Assembly (NCBI GenBank): GCA_036733985.1 | Contig: DAIMZM010000001.1 | Span: 1 to 64,000 of the forward strand | From: DAIMZM01 sp036733985 | GTDB lineage: Bacteria; Bacillota; Dehalobacteriia; UBA4068 | Length of the DNA stretch: 64,000 bases | Direction of reading: 5' to 3' | Shown: in pieces, positions 53,762 to 62,030 of the stretch | How the letters are laid out: each line of letters starts with the position of its first letter | Position numbering within the stretch: position 1 is the stretch's first letter | Position numbers and translations under genes: made by a program | The notes under the pieces: model-generated | Database searches by the model: none | What the model saw: only the letters and a program-made list of their open reading frames with translations | Told to the model about the DNA's origin: nothing

Positions 53762-54160
53762 ATGGCCAAATACCAAGTAAACGTCCCGGAGCTGGATATA
53801 CGCTGGCGGGACCGGAAAAGGATCATCTTCGGTTTACCCTGGACCTTTACGGTTTATTCACTGACGCCGGAAAAGCTGCTGATCGAAACCGGCCTGTTCA
53901 ATAAAAAGCAGGAGGAAATCCGCCTCTACCGGGTGATGGATCTGACCCTGAGGCGGCGGCTGGGCGAGCGCATTTTCGGCCTGGGCAGCATACACTGCTG
54001 CTCCGCGGATAAATCCACCCCGGAATTTATCATCAAGCGGATCAAGAAAAGCCCGGAGGTCAAAGAGCTGCTCTCCAATATGGTGGAAAAGGAGCGGGAA
54101 GCCAAGCGGGTGTTCAGCCGCGAATTCATGAGCGATATGGACGGCGAAGCCATCGGCTGA
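53762..54160 (+). CDS. PH-domain-containing protein (bPH_2 type)
   Basis: A 132-residue protein with a bacterial pleckstrin-homology-like domain (residues about 25-105): VYSLTPEKLLIETGLFNKKQ, EIRLYRVMDLTLRRRLGERIFGLGSI, then a helix KKSPEVKELLSNM and a charged C-terminal helix. No transmembrane segment. Such domains bind membranes or proteins, but the partner is unknown. It is a single-gene unit with promoter and terminator. Confidence 0.85.
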   Translation: MAKYQVNVPELDIRWRDRKRIIFGLPWTFTVYSLTPEKLLIETGLFNKKQEEIRLYRVMDLTLRRRLGERIFGLGSIHCCSADKSTPEFIIKRIKKSPEVKELLSNMVEKEREAKRVFSREFMSDMDGEAIG

Positions 54161-54183
54161 CCCCGGCGCATAAGCAAAAATTT

Positions 54184-54215
54184 AGGGCGTTCCCCCTGGG
54201 GGAACGCCCTTGTTT
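54184..54215. terminator. Bidirectional terminator after PH-domain and LiaF-like genes
   Basis: A long perfect inverted repeat (54184-54196 with 54198-54210) with TGTTTTC after it on the plus strand and TTTTTAAA-type sequence on the minus side. Confidence 0.9.
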
Positions 54216-54227
54216 TCTTGCGGCCGC

Positions 54228-54947
54228 TTAAATATAGTGAATCTCCACGCTGCCCATGGTGACGGCGCCGCAGACGGTGAGCTGGGGCGCTCCCTCCTCC
54301 GGTTGGGAAAGGTACGTGTCGTTTTCCACACCGCCCAAATTGGCCCGCAGCTGATCCACGACCCGCCAGCTTCTGGGTACAAAGAGCTTGATCTCGCCAA
54401 AGCTGCAGTCCAGCTCGACTTGAGCCCCTGCCGGGCTTAAAATCGCCTGGTCAAAGAAGACGCTTAAAGCGCCGAAGGAGACGCTGAAATTCCCGCTGCT
54501 CAGGCAATCCCCATGTAAATACTTGCTGGAAGCGCCGAAGCTGACCCGGACATAGGGATTATTACCGTCAATATCCTCCCGGGTTTCCCCATGCTGCCCG
54601 TAAGGCCCGCAACCCTCCCGGCGGCGGCTGAGATAGCGCCGGCTGTTGTTCCGGAAGATGCAGGACAGGCCGATGCTGAGCAGGATAGCGGAGAGCAGCA
54701 GCAGCCAGAAGGAGATATAGGCCAGGCCCAAAGGCTGCTGGTAAATCAGATACAGCAAAGCCAGGCTGAGCAGGATGCCGAAAAATTCCCCCTTGACCGC
54801 GCTTTTGATCAGCACCGCTGCCAGCAAAATCGTGGCCAGCAGGCTGACAAAGCCGATTTGGCTAAAGCTGCCCAGCTGGCTGGCCAGGAGGAAAACCGCT
54901 GCCAGGATAAAGAAAACGCCCCAAAACCAATTCCTTTTATCATGCAT
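54228..54947 (-). CDS. LiaF-like membrane protein (DUF5668 plus LiaF C-terminal domain)
   Basis: A 239-residue protein with four N-terminal transmembrane helices (residues about 7-97), a basic linker, and a C-terminal beta-rich LiaF domain with repeated VSFGASS/VSFGALSVFFDQA/LDCSFGEIKLFVP strands. LiaF proteins act as negative regulators of envelope stress responses in Bacilli; here the partner is a LytTR protein rather than a LiaRS kinase pair. It starts about 32 bases after the LytTR gene on the same strand. Confidence 0.85.
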   Translation of the reverse strand: MHDKRNWFWGVFFILAAVFLLASQLGSFSQIGFVSLLATILLAAVLIKSAVKGEFFGILLSLALLYLIYQQPLGLAYISFWLLLLSAILLSIGLSCIFRNNSRRYLSRRREGCGPYGQHGETREDIDGNNPYVRVSFGASSKYLHGDCLSSGNFSVSFGALSVFFDQAILSPAGAQVELDCSFGEIKLFVPRSWRVVDQLRANLGGVENDTYLSQPEEGAPQLTVCGAVTMGSVEIHYI

Positions 54948-54979
54948 AAAAAAGCTCCTTTCTTTAATAAACCCGTTCT

Positions 54980-55435
54980 TTAATATACCCGTTCATTCAA
55001 ACGCTGCCTGAGCGCCTGATAATAGCGCCGGGAAACATAGACCTGCTTATGGCTGTTCCTGAATTTGACCAGGCTGGAGGCTGTGAGATTGACGGCGATG
55101 GAATAGACCTGCCGGGTATTGAGGATGGCGGATTTGGAGGCGCGGATAAAGCAGCGGGGCAGCAGGTTTTCCAATTCATACAAACGGTATTTGATGCGGA
55201 AAGCATCGGTATCCGTATGGGCGAAAATATCATCCCCATCCGTTTCAAAGAACAGCACCGTCTCCAGGGGGAAATAAAAGGCCTCATTGTCTTTGTAGAA
55301 GGCGATCCGGCTGTTGGCGGCGTCCTGCTCCCGGATGAATTGGGCGATCCTCCGGATGTTTTCATCCACGCGGCCGCAGCGGATCAGCGCTTCATCCTCG
55401 GCAAGCCCGTTCACCAGTTCAATATGTACCTTCAC
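54980..55435 (-). CDS. LytTR family DNA-binding protein without receiver domain
   Basis: A 151-residue protein with a C-terminal LytTR DNA-binding domain (residues about 50-145): PLETVLFFETDGDDIFAHT, YELENLLP-CFIRASKSAILNTRQV, and FRNSHKQVYVSRRYYQALRQRL. No CheY-type receiver domain precedes it. It forms a two-gene unit with the LiaF-like gene, as many Clostridial LytTR/DUF3021-type pairs do, and probably regulates its own transcription. A possible promoter (TTCCCA-N17-TATAAT) has its -10 at 55489-55494. Confidence 0.88.
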   Translation of the reverse strand: MKVHIELVNGLAEDEALIRCGRVDENIRRIAQFIREQDAANSRIAFYKDNEAFYFPLETVLFFETDGDDIFAHTDTDAFRIKYRLYELENLLPRCFIRASKSAILNTRQVYSIAVNLTASSLVKFRNSHKQVYVSRRYYQALRQRLNERVY

Positions 55436-55488
55436 CCGGCATCCTCCTTTTCTGTAGCAGTAAAAGCTTTAGCCTGGCTTCTGCCGTC

Positions 55489-55494
55489 ATTATA
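55489..55494 (-). promoter_or_regulatory. Perfect -10 element of the LytTR-LiaF-like unit
   Basis: TATAAT on the minus strand with a weak -35 (TTCCCA) 17 bases upstream, about 55 bases before the LytTR start. Confidence 0.55.
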
Positions 55495-55664
55495 ACGCCT
55501 GCCGGCCGCTTTGGGAAGGGCTTTTGGCTATGCGGTAAGCTTTAGGCCTCAAGCGGTAAGGATCCCGCTATCAAAGCCCGGTCCCGAAGCTTGGCCGGGC
55601 TTTGCCTCACCATTTCCGCTTTGGGCAATAGACTATAGCAATAACGAGAGAAGGAGGGCATACT

Positions 55665-56627
55665 ATGATCGCCGTCTTAGCCATAGATGGCGGCGGTATC
55701 CGGGGGATCATCCCCGCCGCTTTCCTGGTGGAATTGGAAAGACGCACCGGCCAGCCTATTTGCCGGCTCTTCGACCTGGTGGCCGGCACCTCCACCGGGG
55801 GGATACTGGCCGCCCTGCTCACGGTTCCCAATCACCGCAACCAGCCCAAATACTCGGCGGAGCAGGCGCGCCTGGCCTATCTGCAGCATGGGGGGGAGAT
55901 TTTCCACCGCAGCCCCTTAAGAAAAGCCGCCACCCTGGGGGGCCTGACCCGGCCCAAATATTCGCCCAAAGCCCTGGAGCGGATCCTTGAGGAATACCTG
56001 GGCAAAAAGCGGCTGCATACCACTTTGACGGAAATCCTGGTCACCGCCTACGACATGTCCAGCAGCACCCCCTGGTTTTTCAAAACCTCCTTTGCCAGAG
56101 AGCACCGGGCCCCGGCGGACGATCCCCTGCTGACCCAGGTGGTGCGGGCCACCACAGCCGCGCCCACCTATTTCCCGCCCCTGGCCATGGAAGGCCACTG
56201 CCTGATCGACGGCGGCGTCTTTGCCGCCAATCCGGCGGTTTGCGCCCTGGCCCAGGCCCGGAACATGTACCCGGAGGAGCGGGATTTCCTGGTCGTCTCC
56301 CTGGGCACCGGCCTGATCACCCATAACCGGCCCTGCAGCCAGGTGGAACGCTGGGGCACTGCGGATTGGGCCGTGCCCATCAGCTCGGTGATGCTAAACG
56401 CCGCCAGCGCCACGGTGAATTATCAGATGCGGGCCCTGGCCGGCAAGAAAAAGTATGTACGCTTCCAGGTGCTGCTGGACGGCGCTTCCAGCGACATGGA
56501 CGACGCCAGCCCGGAGAATATGCTCAAGCTGGACGCCATTGCCCAACAAGCGGTGATCCGGTATGACGCCGCCCTGGACCGGGTCTGCACGATGCTGGAA
56601 GAAAAAAACCAGGCCGCCCCGGACTAG
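55665..56627 (+). CDS. Patatin-like phospholipase
   Basis: A 320-residue patatin-domain lipase/acyl hydrolase. The oxyanion hole GGGIRG (residues 10-15), the nucleophile Ser in GTSTG (near residue 46) and the Asp of the DGG motif (near residue 184) form the catalytic dyad. There is no signal peptide. The protein resembles the CapV/ExoU-type bacterial patatins in its core, but no cyclase gene of an anti-phage CBASS system is beside it, so a housekeeping or lipid role is more likely. GAAGGAGGG precedes the ATG. Confidence 0.9.
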   Translation: MIAVLAIDGGGIRGIIPAAFLVELERRTGQPICRLFDLVAGTSTGGILAALLTVPNHRNQPKYSAEQARLAYLQHGGEIFHRSPLRKAATLGGLTRPKYSPKALERILEEYLGKKRLHTTLTEILVTAYDMSSSTPWFFKTSFAREHRAPADDPLLTQVVRATTAAPTYFPPLAMEGHCLIDGGVFAANPAVCALAQARNMYPEERDFLVVSLGTGLITHNRPCSQVERWGTADWAVPISSVMLNAASATVNYQMRALAGKKKYVRFQVLLDGASSDMDDASPENMLKLDAIAQQAVIRYDAALDRVCTMLEEKNQAAPD

Positions 56628-56737
56628 CTGCTTAATTCCGCCAAAGCCTTGGCCCAGCAAGCCCCAGCGCCTTTAGGGCTGATACATAATCCGGCGCCGA
56701 CCGCGCATACTGTTAGCATCCCAGCAAGGAGGCGCTT

Positions 56738-56968
56738 ATGGACAAAATGCAGGAAAAAAGGGACAGAAGCCTGGACTTTCTGGACGGCTGCCAAGTGGCT
56801 TCGGCCAGGGAATGCACCGGCTTGATCCAGGGTATGCCCACGGATGAGGGGGAAACCGAATCCTATGCGGATCTCTACCCCATCCCGGAGCAACAGCCCC
56901 TGGATCCGGGGAAAACCAACCGCCAGGATCTGCGGGATCCCATTGGCAAAAACCTGAAATCCCTATAG
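56738..56968 (+). CDS. Small acidic protein (76 aa), function unknown
   Basis: A 76-residue hydrophilic protein starting MDKMQEKRDRSLDFLDGC, with two cysteines and a Pro/Asp-rich C-terminal half ending KNLKSL. AAGGAGG lies 7 bases before the ATG. A strong terminator follows immediately. No family is recognised. It lies about 110 bases after the patatin gene on the same strand and could be cotranscribed with it. Confidence 0.65.
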   Translation: MDKMQEKRDRSLDFLDGCQVASARECTGLIQGMPTDEGETESYADLYPIPEQQPLDPGKTNRQDLRDPIGKNLKSL

Positions 56969-56974
56969 GCCCAA

Positions 56975-57028
56975 AAACCGCCGCTGTGTAACCACCCCTT
57001 TCCGGAGGGTCTAAACAGCGGCGGTTTT
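56975..57028. terminator. Bidirectional terminator between small protein and mutY
   Basis: A 13-bp perfect stem (56975-56987 with 57015-57027) with a 27-base loop, T-rich on both flanks. Confidence 0.85.
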
Positions 57029-57051
57029 ATTTGTTTGGCTCTGATAAAGCT

Positions 57052-58113
57052 TTAGAACGCTTGGCAGAAGGGCTGGAAGGCCGAGGGCAAGGCCAGCTTC
57101 CCGGCCAGCGCTTCCCTGGTGGCCCAGGTGAAGCCGGGAACCGTATCCGTACAGCTGACCACATAGCTGGTCATCTCCCAGACCACATGGGTGAACACAT
57201 GCTTATAACCGGGCCCCTGCCGCATCCCGGCAACGGTGAGGCCCCAGGCGCTGAGCTGCCCCGCCGCCTCCCCAGGGGTCAAAGCCCCCTCCACATTGGG
57301 AAATTCCCAAAGCCGGGCCAGCAAGGCCCGGGCCGGCCGCTGCCGCAGGGCCACCTGATCCTGGGCCAGCAGCAGGAAAACGGTTTTCTGTTCCAGCCTT
57401 TTGGGCCTGCTTTTGGCCTTCACCGGCAAAACGGCCTGTTGGCCCCGGGCCAAGGCCTGGCAGCAGAAAGCCAGGGGGCAGAGGCCGCACTGGGGCTCAG
57501 GCTTAGGCTGGCAGATCAGCGCGCCCAGCTCCATCAGGCTTTGCGTGAAATCCCCTGCCCGGCCAGTTGGATAAACAGCTTCCAGCAGCTTGCTGATTTT
57601 CAGCTTCATGGCCGGGGCGGCAATATCCGCAGCGTCCCCGGTAAGCCTGGCCATGACCCGGAGCACATTGCCGTCCACAGCGGGCCGGGGCTGGTCAAAG
57701 CAGATGGAGGCGATGGCCCCGGCGGTGTAGGGGCCGATCCCCGGCAAGGACAGGATATCCGGATAATCCTCTGGAAAACGGTTGTTGAACTTTTCCCGGA
57801 TCATCCGGGCCGCCTGTTGCAAATGCCGGGCCCGGCTATAATAGCCCAGGCCTTCCCAGAGCTTCAGCAGCTGGCCTTCGTCCAGCTCAGCCAGGCTTTG
57901 AAGATCCGGAACCGCTGCCAGGAAGCGGTTATAATAAGGCAGGGCCGTCTCCACCTGGGTTTGCTGCAGCATGATTTCCGAAACCCAGACCCGGTAAGGG
58001 TCCCGGTTCAGCCGCCAGGGCAAAGCCCTGGCGTTTTCCTCATACCAGGCTAAAAGCGGCGCGACAATGGCCTCTAGCCCTTCCCCGCTTTTGGCGGTGT
58101 TTTCCTCGGTCAT
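57052..58113 (-). CDS. mutY: A/G-specific adenine glycosylase
   Basis: A 353-residue base excision repair enzyme that removes adenine mispaired with 8-oxoguanine. The catalytic Glu in SEIMLQQTQV, the helix-hairpin-helix LPGIGPYTAGAIA and catalytic Asp in AVDGNV are all present, followed by cysteines for the 4Fe-4S cluster and a NUDIX-like C-terminal domain (from about residue 235). The first two cluster cysteines are separated by seven residues instead of the usual six. ATG at 58113 is used, as the 47 residues before it in the open frame do not fit the family. Confidence 0.93.
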   Translation of the reverse strand: MTEENTAKSGEGLEAIVAPLLAWYEENARALPWRLNRDPYRVWVSEIMLQQTQVETALPYYNRFLAAVPDLQSLAELDEGQLLKLWEGLGYYSRARHLQQAARMIREKFNNRFPEDYPDILSLPGIGPYTAGAIASICFDQPRPAVDGNVLRVMARLTGDAADIAAPAMKLKISKLLEAVYPTGRAGDFTQSLMELGALICQPKPEPQCGLCPLAFCCQALARGQQAVLPVKAKSRPKRLEQKTVFLLLAQDQVALRQRPARALLARLWEFPNVEGALTPGEAAGQLSAWGLTVAGMRQGPGYKHVFTHVVWEMTSYVVSCTDTVPGFTWATREALAGKLALPSAFQPFCQAF

Positions 58114-58275
58114 CTTTATGAAATATCCCCCGGCACTGGTATCAAAATTGCGGGCGGTTTCCTTGGCCCGGCTGCCAACAGTATAGCAATGTTCTTGGTA
58201 AAAGTCTATGGGGAGGCTGCCGGATCCCGGCCCCTGGAAATACTTACCGGTCAAGTTTAAAAAGGCCGGCCTGCC

Positions 58276-59880
58276 CTATTCCAGCCATTCAACCAAATCC
58301 CGGAATTCTTCCCGGTAAGGGTCGCTTAAATCCAGGCCGTCCAGGGTATCCAGCACCTGGTCCAGGCTGGTGTCGCCCTTGTAGGCGCTGTCCCGGATGA
58401 CCAGGGAAAGCGCCGCTACCGCGCTGACGAAGCGCCAGTCCCGGCTGGGGCTATCGGTCAGTTCAGCTTCGCCAAAGGCATAGGCCAGCAGACGGCTTTC
58501 GCTGGCGCCGGGGTTCTTATAGCGCACGGAGAGGGTCAGCCATTCCCCACTGTCCGCAGTCCCGCTCAAAGAGCCGCTGTCCTGATATTTCAGGTCCGTG
58601 CCCTGGACTTCCATGTCCGAATCCAGCGGAACCAGCTCATAGGCCACCGTGACCTGATGGCCCGCGCCCACCTCCCCCCCGTCCTTGCTATCGTCCTTAA
58701 AATCCGCCGTGGCCAGCTGCCGGTTCTCATAGCCGATCTGCCGGTAACCTTTCACATAGGCCGGGTTGAACTCGATTTGCAGCTTCACGTCGTCGGCCAC
58801 GGTGAGCAGGGTGGCGGTGATATCCTCTCCCAGCACCTTTTCCGCCTCGTCCAGGCAATCGATATAATGGTAATTGCCATTGCCGTGATCGGCCAGGGTC
58901 TCCATTTTATTGTCCTTGTAATTGCCCTGGCCAAAGCCCAGCACCGAGAGATAGACGCCGTTTTGCCGCTGCTCGCTGACATAGTCGTGGAGGTCGGAAA
59001 CGCTGGTCATGCCCACATTCAGATCCCCGTCGGAAGCCATGATGATGCGGTTGTTGCCGCCTTCGATATAGTTTTTCTGTGCCAGGCGATAGGCCATTTC
59101 CAGGCCGGATTGCCCATCGGTGCTGCCCCCGGCGGACAGCCTGCGGATGGCCCGCAGGATCTCTTTGTCCTCATTGCCGTTGGCCCCGTCCAGCACCACC
59201 CGCTCCTCCCCGGCATAGGTGACGATGGAAACCGTATCCTTGGGCCCCAGCCGCTCTACCAGGTAGGTGAAAGCGTCCTGGAGCAGGGGCAGCTTATCCG
59301 GGCTGTCCATGGAGCCGGAAACGTCCAGCAGGAACACCAGATTGGAGGCGGGGGCGTTTTCATAATCCAGGGGCTCTGTGGCCAGGCCCAGCACCAGCAG
59401 CAGGGTATCGCTGTTCCAGGGGCAAGGGCTGATCTCCGCGCTGACGCCGAAAGGCTCGCCCCGGGCCGGGGCCGGGTAATCATAACGGAAATAATTGACC
59501 AGCTCCTCGGTGCGGATCGCGCCGCTGGGGATCTGATCCAGGCTATAGCCCTCCCGGATCAGGCGGCGGAGATTAGCATAGCTGGCCGTATCCACATCCG
59601 CGGCAAAGGTGGACAAGGGCCGGTCCGCCACGGCCACAAAGGGGCTTTCACTGATCACGTCATATTCCTCCGTGTTCCAGTCCGTTTCCTGCCATTCCCC
59701 CGTGGGCGTCAGGGCTTCCGGTTCACTGCCTTCATCGGCGGCGGCATCCGTACCGGCAGCCCCTGAGGGGGCTTCTTCCGCCGGGGCCGGGGCTCCGTTG
59801 ACGTACATGCCGCTGCCGCAGGCGGTGAGAAGCAGGCAAAGGCTGATCAGAATCAGCGTCAGGCTAAGGGTCTTTTTCAT
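58276..59880 (-). CDS. VWA-domain lipoprotein (YfbK-like)
   Basis: A 534-residue lipoprotein with lipobox LTAC near residue 20, a Thr/Ala/Glu-rich linker, a YfbK-type N-terminal domain (SPFVAVADRPLSTFAADVDTASYANLRR), a von Willebrand A domain with MIDAS DVSGSM (near residue 205) and a C-terminal DUF3520-like domain. It is the third gene after an ECF sigma factor and its putative anti-sigma factor. ATG at 59880 is preferred to an upstream frame because GGAGGTG lies 6 bases before it. Confidence 0.9.
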   Translation of the reverse strand: MKKTLSLTLILISLCLLLTACGSGMYVNGAPAPAEEAPSGAAGTDAAADEGSEPEALTPTGEWQETDWNTEEYDVISESPFVAVADRPLSTFAADVDTASYANLRRLIREGYSLDQIPSGAIRTEELVNYFRYDYPAPARGEPFGVSAEISPCPWNSDTLLLVLGLATEPLDYENAPASNLVFLLDVSGSMDSPDKLPLLQDAFTYLVERLGPKDTVSIVTYAGEERVVLDGANGNEDKEILRAIRRLSAGGSTDGQSGLEMAYRLAQKNYIEGGNNRIIMASDGDLNVGMTSVSDLHDYVSEQRQNGVYLSVLGFGQGNYKDNKMETLADHGNGNYHYIDCLDEAEKVLGEDITATLLTVADDVKLQIEFNPAYVKGYRQIGYENRQLATADFKDDSKDGGEVGAGHQVTVAYELVPLDSDMEVQGTDLKYQDSGSLSGTADSGEWLTLSVRYKNPGASESRLLAYAFGEAELTDSPSRDWRFVSAVAALSLVIRDSAYKGDTSLDQVLDTLDGLDLSDPYREEFRDLVEWLE

Positions 59881-59944
59881 GGGCGCACCTCCGTTATTTG
59901 CTTTGCTACCCATAAAGACGCTGGCCCCCGGGCTTTTGTGACGG

Positions 59945-60607
59945 TTAGGTGAACAATAAATTTTCCGCCAGCTTAAGGGCCTCCTCCCGGAGTAGATCAG
60001 TACGGATGGTCACCGGGTAACCGGGCGCATAACAGATCAGTTCCCATTCGCCGCCGGTTTCTTTGAGATACCAGAGCCCGTTGGCTAAGGTCAGCCATTC
60101 ATAGCTTTTATCCCGGGCCAATTCCCCTTCCGTCAGGCTGCCGTCTGTTGAGATATGGATATATTGCCCGGCTTCATTGGCCCAGCTGCCTTCCGCCGTA
60201 GCAGTGAAGCCTGCCGGCAGCCAGCCCGGCCTGGAGACGGGTTGCGGTTCCCCGGCATCTTCCCCCGCCTCCCCGGAGGGTTCGGCGGCTTCCTGGGCAG
60301 GCGGCGCGGTGGCCGGGGCCTCCGCCCCGGCCCCGAACAAAGCGCGGAACAGTCCGGCCCCGCTGCCCAGGCCGATGAACAGCAGCAGGCAGGCGGCGGT
60401 AACCGCGGCCCAAACCCAGCCGGGGATGGGACGGCGCTGAGGCCTTTGCTTGCCGCTGATCAGCGCCTGGATCCTGGCGTCCAGGGCGGGGGTGGTGACG
60501 CAGGCGACCGCTCCCTGCTCAAAGCGGGCGATCTCCGCGTCCAGGGCCTGCTCATACTCAAACAAAGCCGCTTTCAGCACGGTTTCTTGCCAATGAAGAT
60601 CAGCCAC
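59945..60607 (-). CDS. Putative transmembrane anti-sigma factor
   Basis: A 220-residue protein with an N-terminal cytoplasmic region (residues 1-60), a single transmembrane helix (about 63-85), an Ala/Pro/Glu-rich stalk and a C-terminal exported domain resembling DUF4367-type sensors. It starts inside the ECF sigma gene (8-base overlap), the usual arrangement of sigma factor and membrane anti-sigma factor. No zinc-binding HxxxCxxC motif is visible in the N-terminus. Confidence 0.8.
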   Translation of the reverse strand: MADLHWQETVLKAALFEYEQALDAEIARFEQGAVACVTTPALDARIQALISGKQRPQRRPIPGWVWAAVTAACLLLFIGLGSGAGLFRALFGAGAEAPATAPPAQEAAEPSGEAGEDAGEPQPVSRPGWLPAGFTATAEGSWANEAGQYIHISTDGSLTEGELARDKSYEWLTLANGLWYLKETGGEWELICYAPGYPVTIRTDLLREEALKLAENLLFT

Positions 60608-61130
60608 GCTCTTCCCCTCCCTTCGCCAGCTGTTCCGCCAATTTGGCCAGGCCCCGGCTCAGCCGCTGCCGGGCGTTTTCCGGGCTGACGCCGGTCAGCT
60701 CACCGATCTGCCGGGAATCCAGATCCAGATAATATTTCAGATACAGCGCGTCCCGGTAATTGGGGGGCAGCGCAGCCAAAGCCGCCCGCAGATCCAGGCT
60801 GGCTTCCTGTTCCGGCCCGGCGGCGGCATCAGCGCTGCCCAGCCGCGCCAAAATCTCGTCTTCCAAGGGCTCCGGCCGTCCTTGGCGCAGCAGGTCCCGG
60901 CAGACGTTCCTGACCACAATGACGAGATAGCGCTTCAGTTTGTGACGCTCCAGGCTCCGCAGGGTCTGCTGATGCCGGAGCAGCTTCAGCCACACGGTTT
61001 GCGCCGCGTCCTCCGCCAAATAAGTATCCCGCAGCAATTCTTTGGCAATATAGTAGATCAGCTTATGATAATCCTGATACAATTCAGCCAGAAAGCCGCT
61101 TGTATCCAAAGCCAGCAATAAAGCCAGCAT
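60600..61130 (-). CDS. ECF RNA polymerase sigma factor
   Basis: A 176-residue sigma-70 family protein. Region 2 (YQDYHKLIYYIAKELLRDTYLAEDAAQTVWLK...) is at residues about 19-55 and region 4 with the helix-turn-helix (LPPNYRDALYLKYYLDLDSRQIGELTGVSPENARQRLSRGLAKL) at about 125-168. GGGGGTGG lies before the ATG. A vegetative-like promoter (TTTACC-N18-TACACT) is a candidate. It probably directs its own operon together with the anti-sigma factor and the VWA lipoprotein. Confidence 0.92.
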   Translation of the reverse strand: MLALLLALDTSGFLAELYQDYHKLIYYIAKELLRDTYLAEDAAQTVWLKLLRHQQTLRSLERHKLKRYLVIVVRNVCRDLLRQGRPEPLEDEILARLGSADAAAGPEQEASLDLRAALAALPPNYRDALYLKYYLDLDSRQIGELTGVSPENARQRLSRGLAKLAEQLAKGGEERG

Positions 61131-61205
61131 CAGGCCACCCCCTCTTGCCCGTATTCCTTAGGCCAAGTGTAGCATATCCGCCCGGCTGCGGTAAAGCTAA
61201 TTGAA

Positions 61206-61245
61206 AAAACCGCAGCAATCATAATCGATAACTGCGGCTTTTGAT
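61206..61245 (-). terminator. Terminator of the C-GCAxxG-C-C protein gene
   Basis: A 6-bp stem (61210-61215 with 61232-61237) with a 16-base loop; on the minus strand TTTTTTC follows. Confidence 0.7.
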
Positions 61246-61295
61246 TTCAGGGTCAAACAAGGGGCGGTTTTCACTTTAGCGGATGCGGCTGCCGC

Positions 61296-61727
61296 TTACA
61301 ATAAATCTTCCAGTATCTCCAGGGCATCCGCCACAAAAGCAGGGCAAACTTCCAGAAAGACACCGCTTTCCGCGGCCCGGGCAAAGGCTCCGGGCTGGGA
61401 AAAATCATAGCTGATCAGTTCCCGGCAAATCGTCGTGCCATGCTTCTCCATAAAGCGCTGCTGGAATTCGGCCACTTTTTCCCGGCACAGCGCGTCCTGC
61501 TCCTGGTCGCCGGGCTGAAAATGGCCGTATTTCATGCCAATGGCGATCATCGCGCCGGTTACCGCGCCGCAGGTATCGCCCCGGAACATGCCGGCGCCGA
61601 AAGGCGCGGCCATCCGCAGGGCTTCCTCCCGGTCATAGCCCAGTTCTTCCGCCACTTCCCCCAGGACGACCTGGGAGCAATGGATGGATTTTTGAAACTG
61701 ATTTCCGATCTGGGTTTTTGTCAGCAT
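61296..61727 (-). CDS. C-GCAxxG-C-C family redox protein
   Basis: A 143-residue protein with the C-GCAxxG-C-C pattern: an N-terminal HCSQVVL Cys, GDTCGAVTGAMIAIG (the GCAxxG variant), CREKV and a later CREL, with a further C-terminal Cys. In other genomes members lie beside oxidoreductases of the type encoded at 62031. They probably carry out thiol or cluster redox steps. ATG at 61727 is preferred to an upstream frame start because GGAGGAAAA precedes it. Confidence 0.85.
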   Translation of the reverse strand: MLTKTQIGNQFQKSIHCSQVVLGEVAEELGYDREEALRMAAPFGAGMFRGDTCGAVTGAMIAIGMKYGHFQPGDQEQDALCREKVAEFQQRFMEKHGTTICRELISYDFSQPGAFARAAESGVFLEVCPAFVADALEILEDLL

Positions 61728-61834
61728 GGGATTTTCCTCCTCTATGTTTTTTTGTAGCAGACGGCTGGCTGCTGTTCCACAATTCCTGAGCACCAAACGC
61801 AGCGGAAATTAAATGTCCCCCCAGGGATTGGGCC

Positions 61835-62026
61835 TCACTTATCCTCAAGTTCAGCCTCGACCTCAGCCACCTTTCCCCTGGCCAGCGCTTCCGGAATATA
61901 GATGAAGCCGCAGCAAGGGCATTGGGGCAAATCCACATTAAAATGATGCCCCAGATATTCCAGGGTCGCGTTTTTAACAACCAGCGGGGTCTGGCAGCAG
62001 CCGCAAATCAGATCCGATTCATCCAT
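61835..62026 (-). CDS. Small CxxC redox protein (DVU_1557-like)
   Basis: A 63-residue protein with CGCC (near residues 9-12) and CPCCG (near residues 37-41) pairs, which could bind zinc or a redox metal. The ATG at 62026 lies about 5 bases after the stop of the large oxidoreductase gene, with GAGGTAGAG as ribosome binding site. It matches my memory of the DVU_1557 family of small redox proteins found in this operon in sulfate reducers and other anaerobes. A longer reading frame extends upstream but lacks a start context. Confidence 0.75.
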   Translation of the reverse strand: MDESDLICGCCQTPLVVKNATLEYLGHHFNVDLPQCPCCGFIYIPEALARGKVAEVEAELEDK

Positions 62027-62030
62027 ATCT

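Noticed and set aside
55665..56627. CBASS anti-phage operon
   Set aside because: The patatin could be a CBASS effector, but no cGAS-like cyclase, E1/E2 or HORMA gene is beside it.
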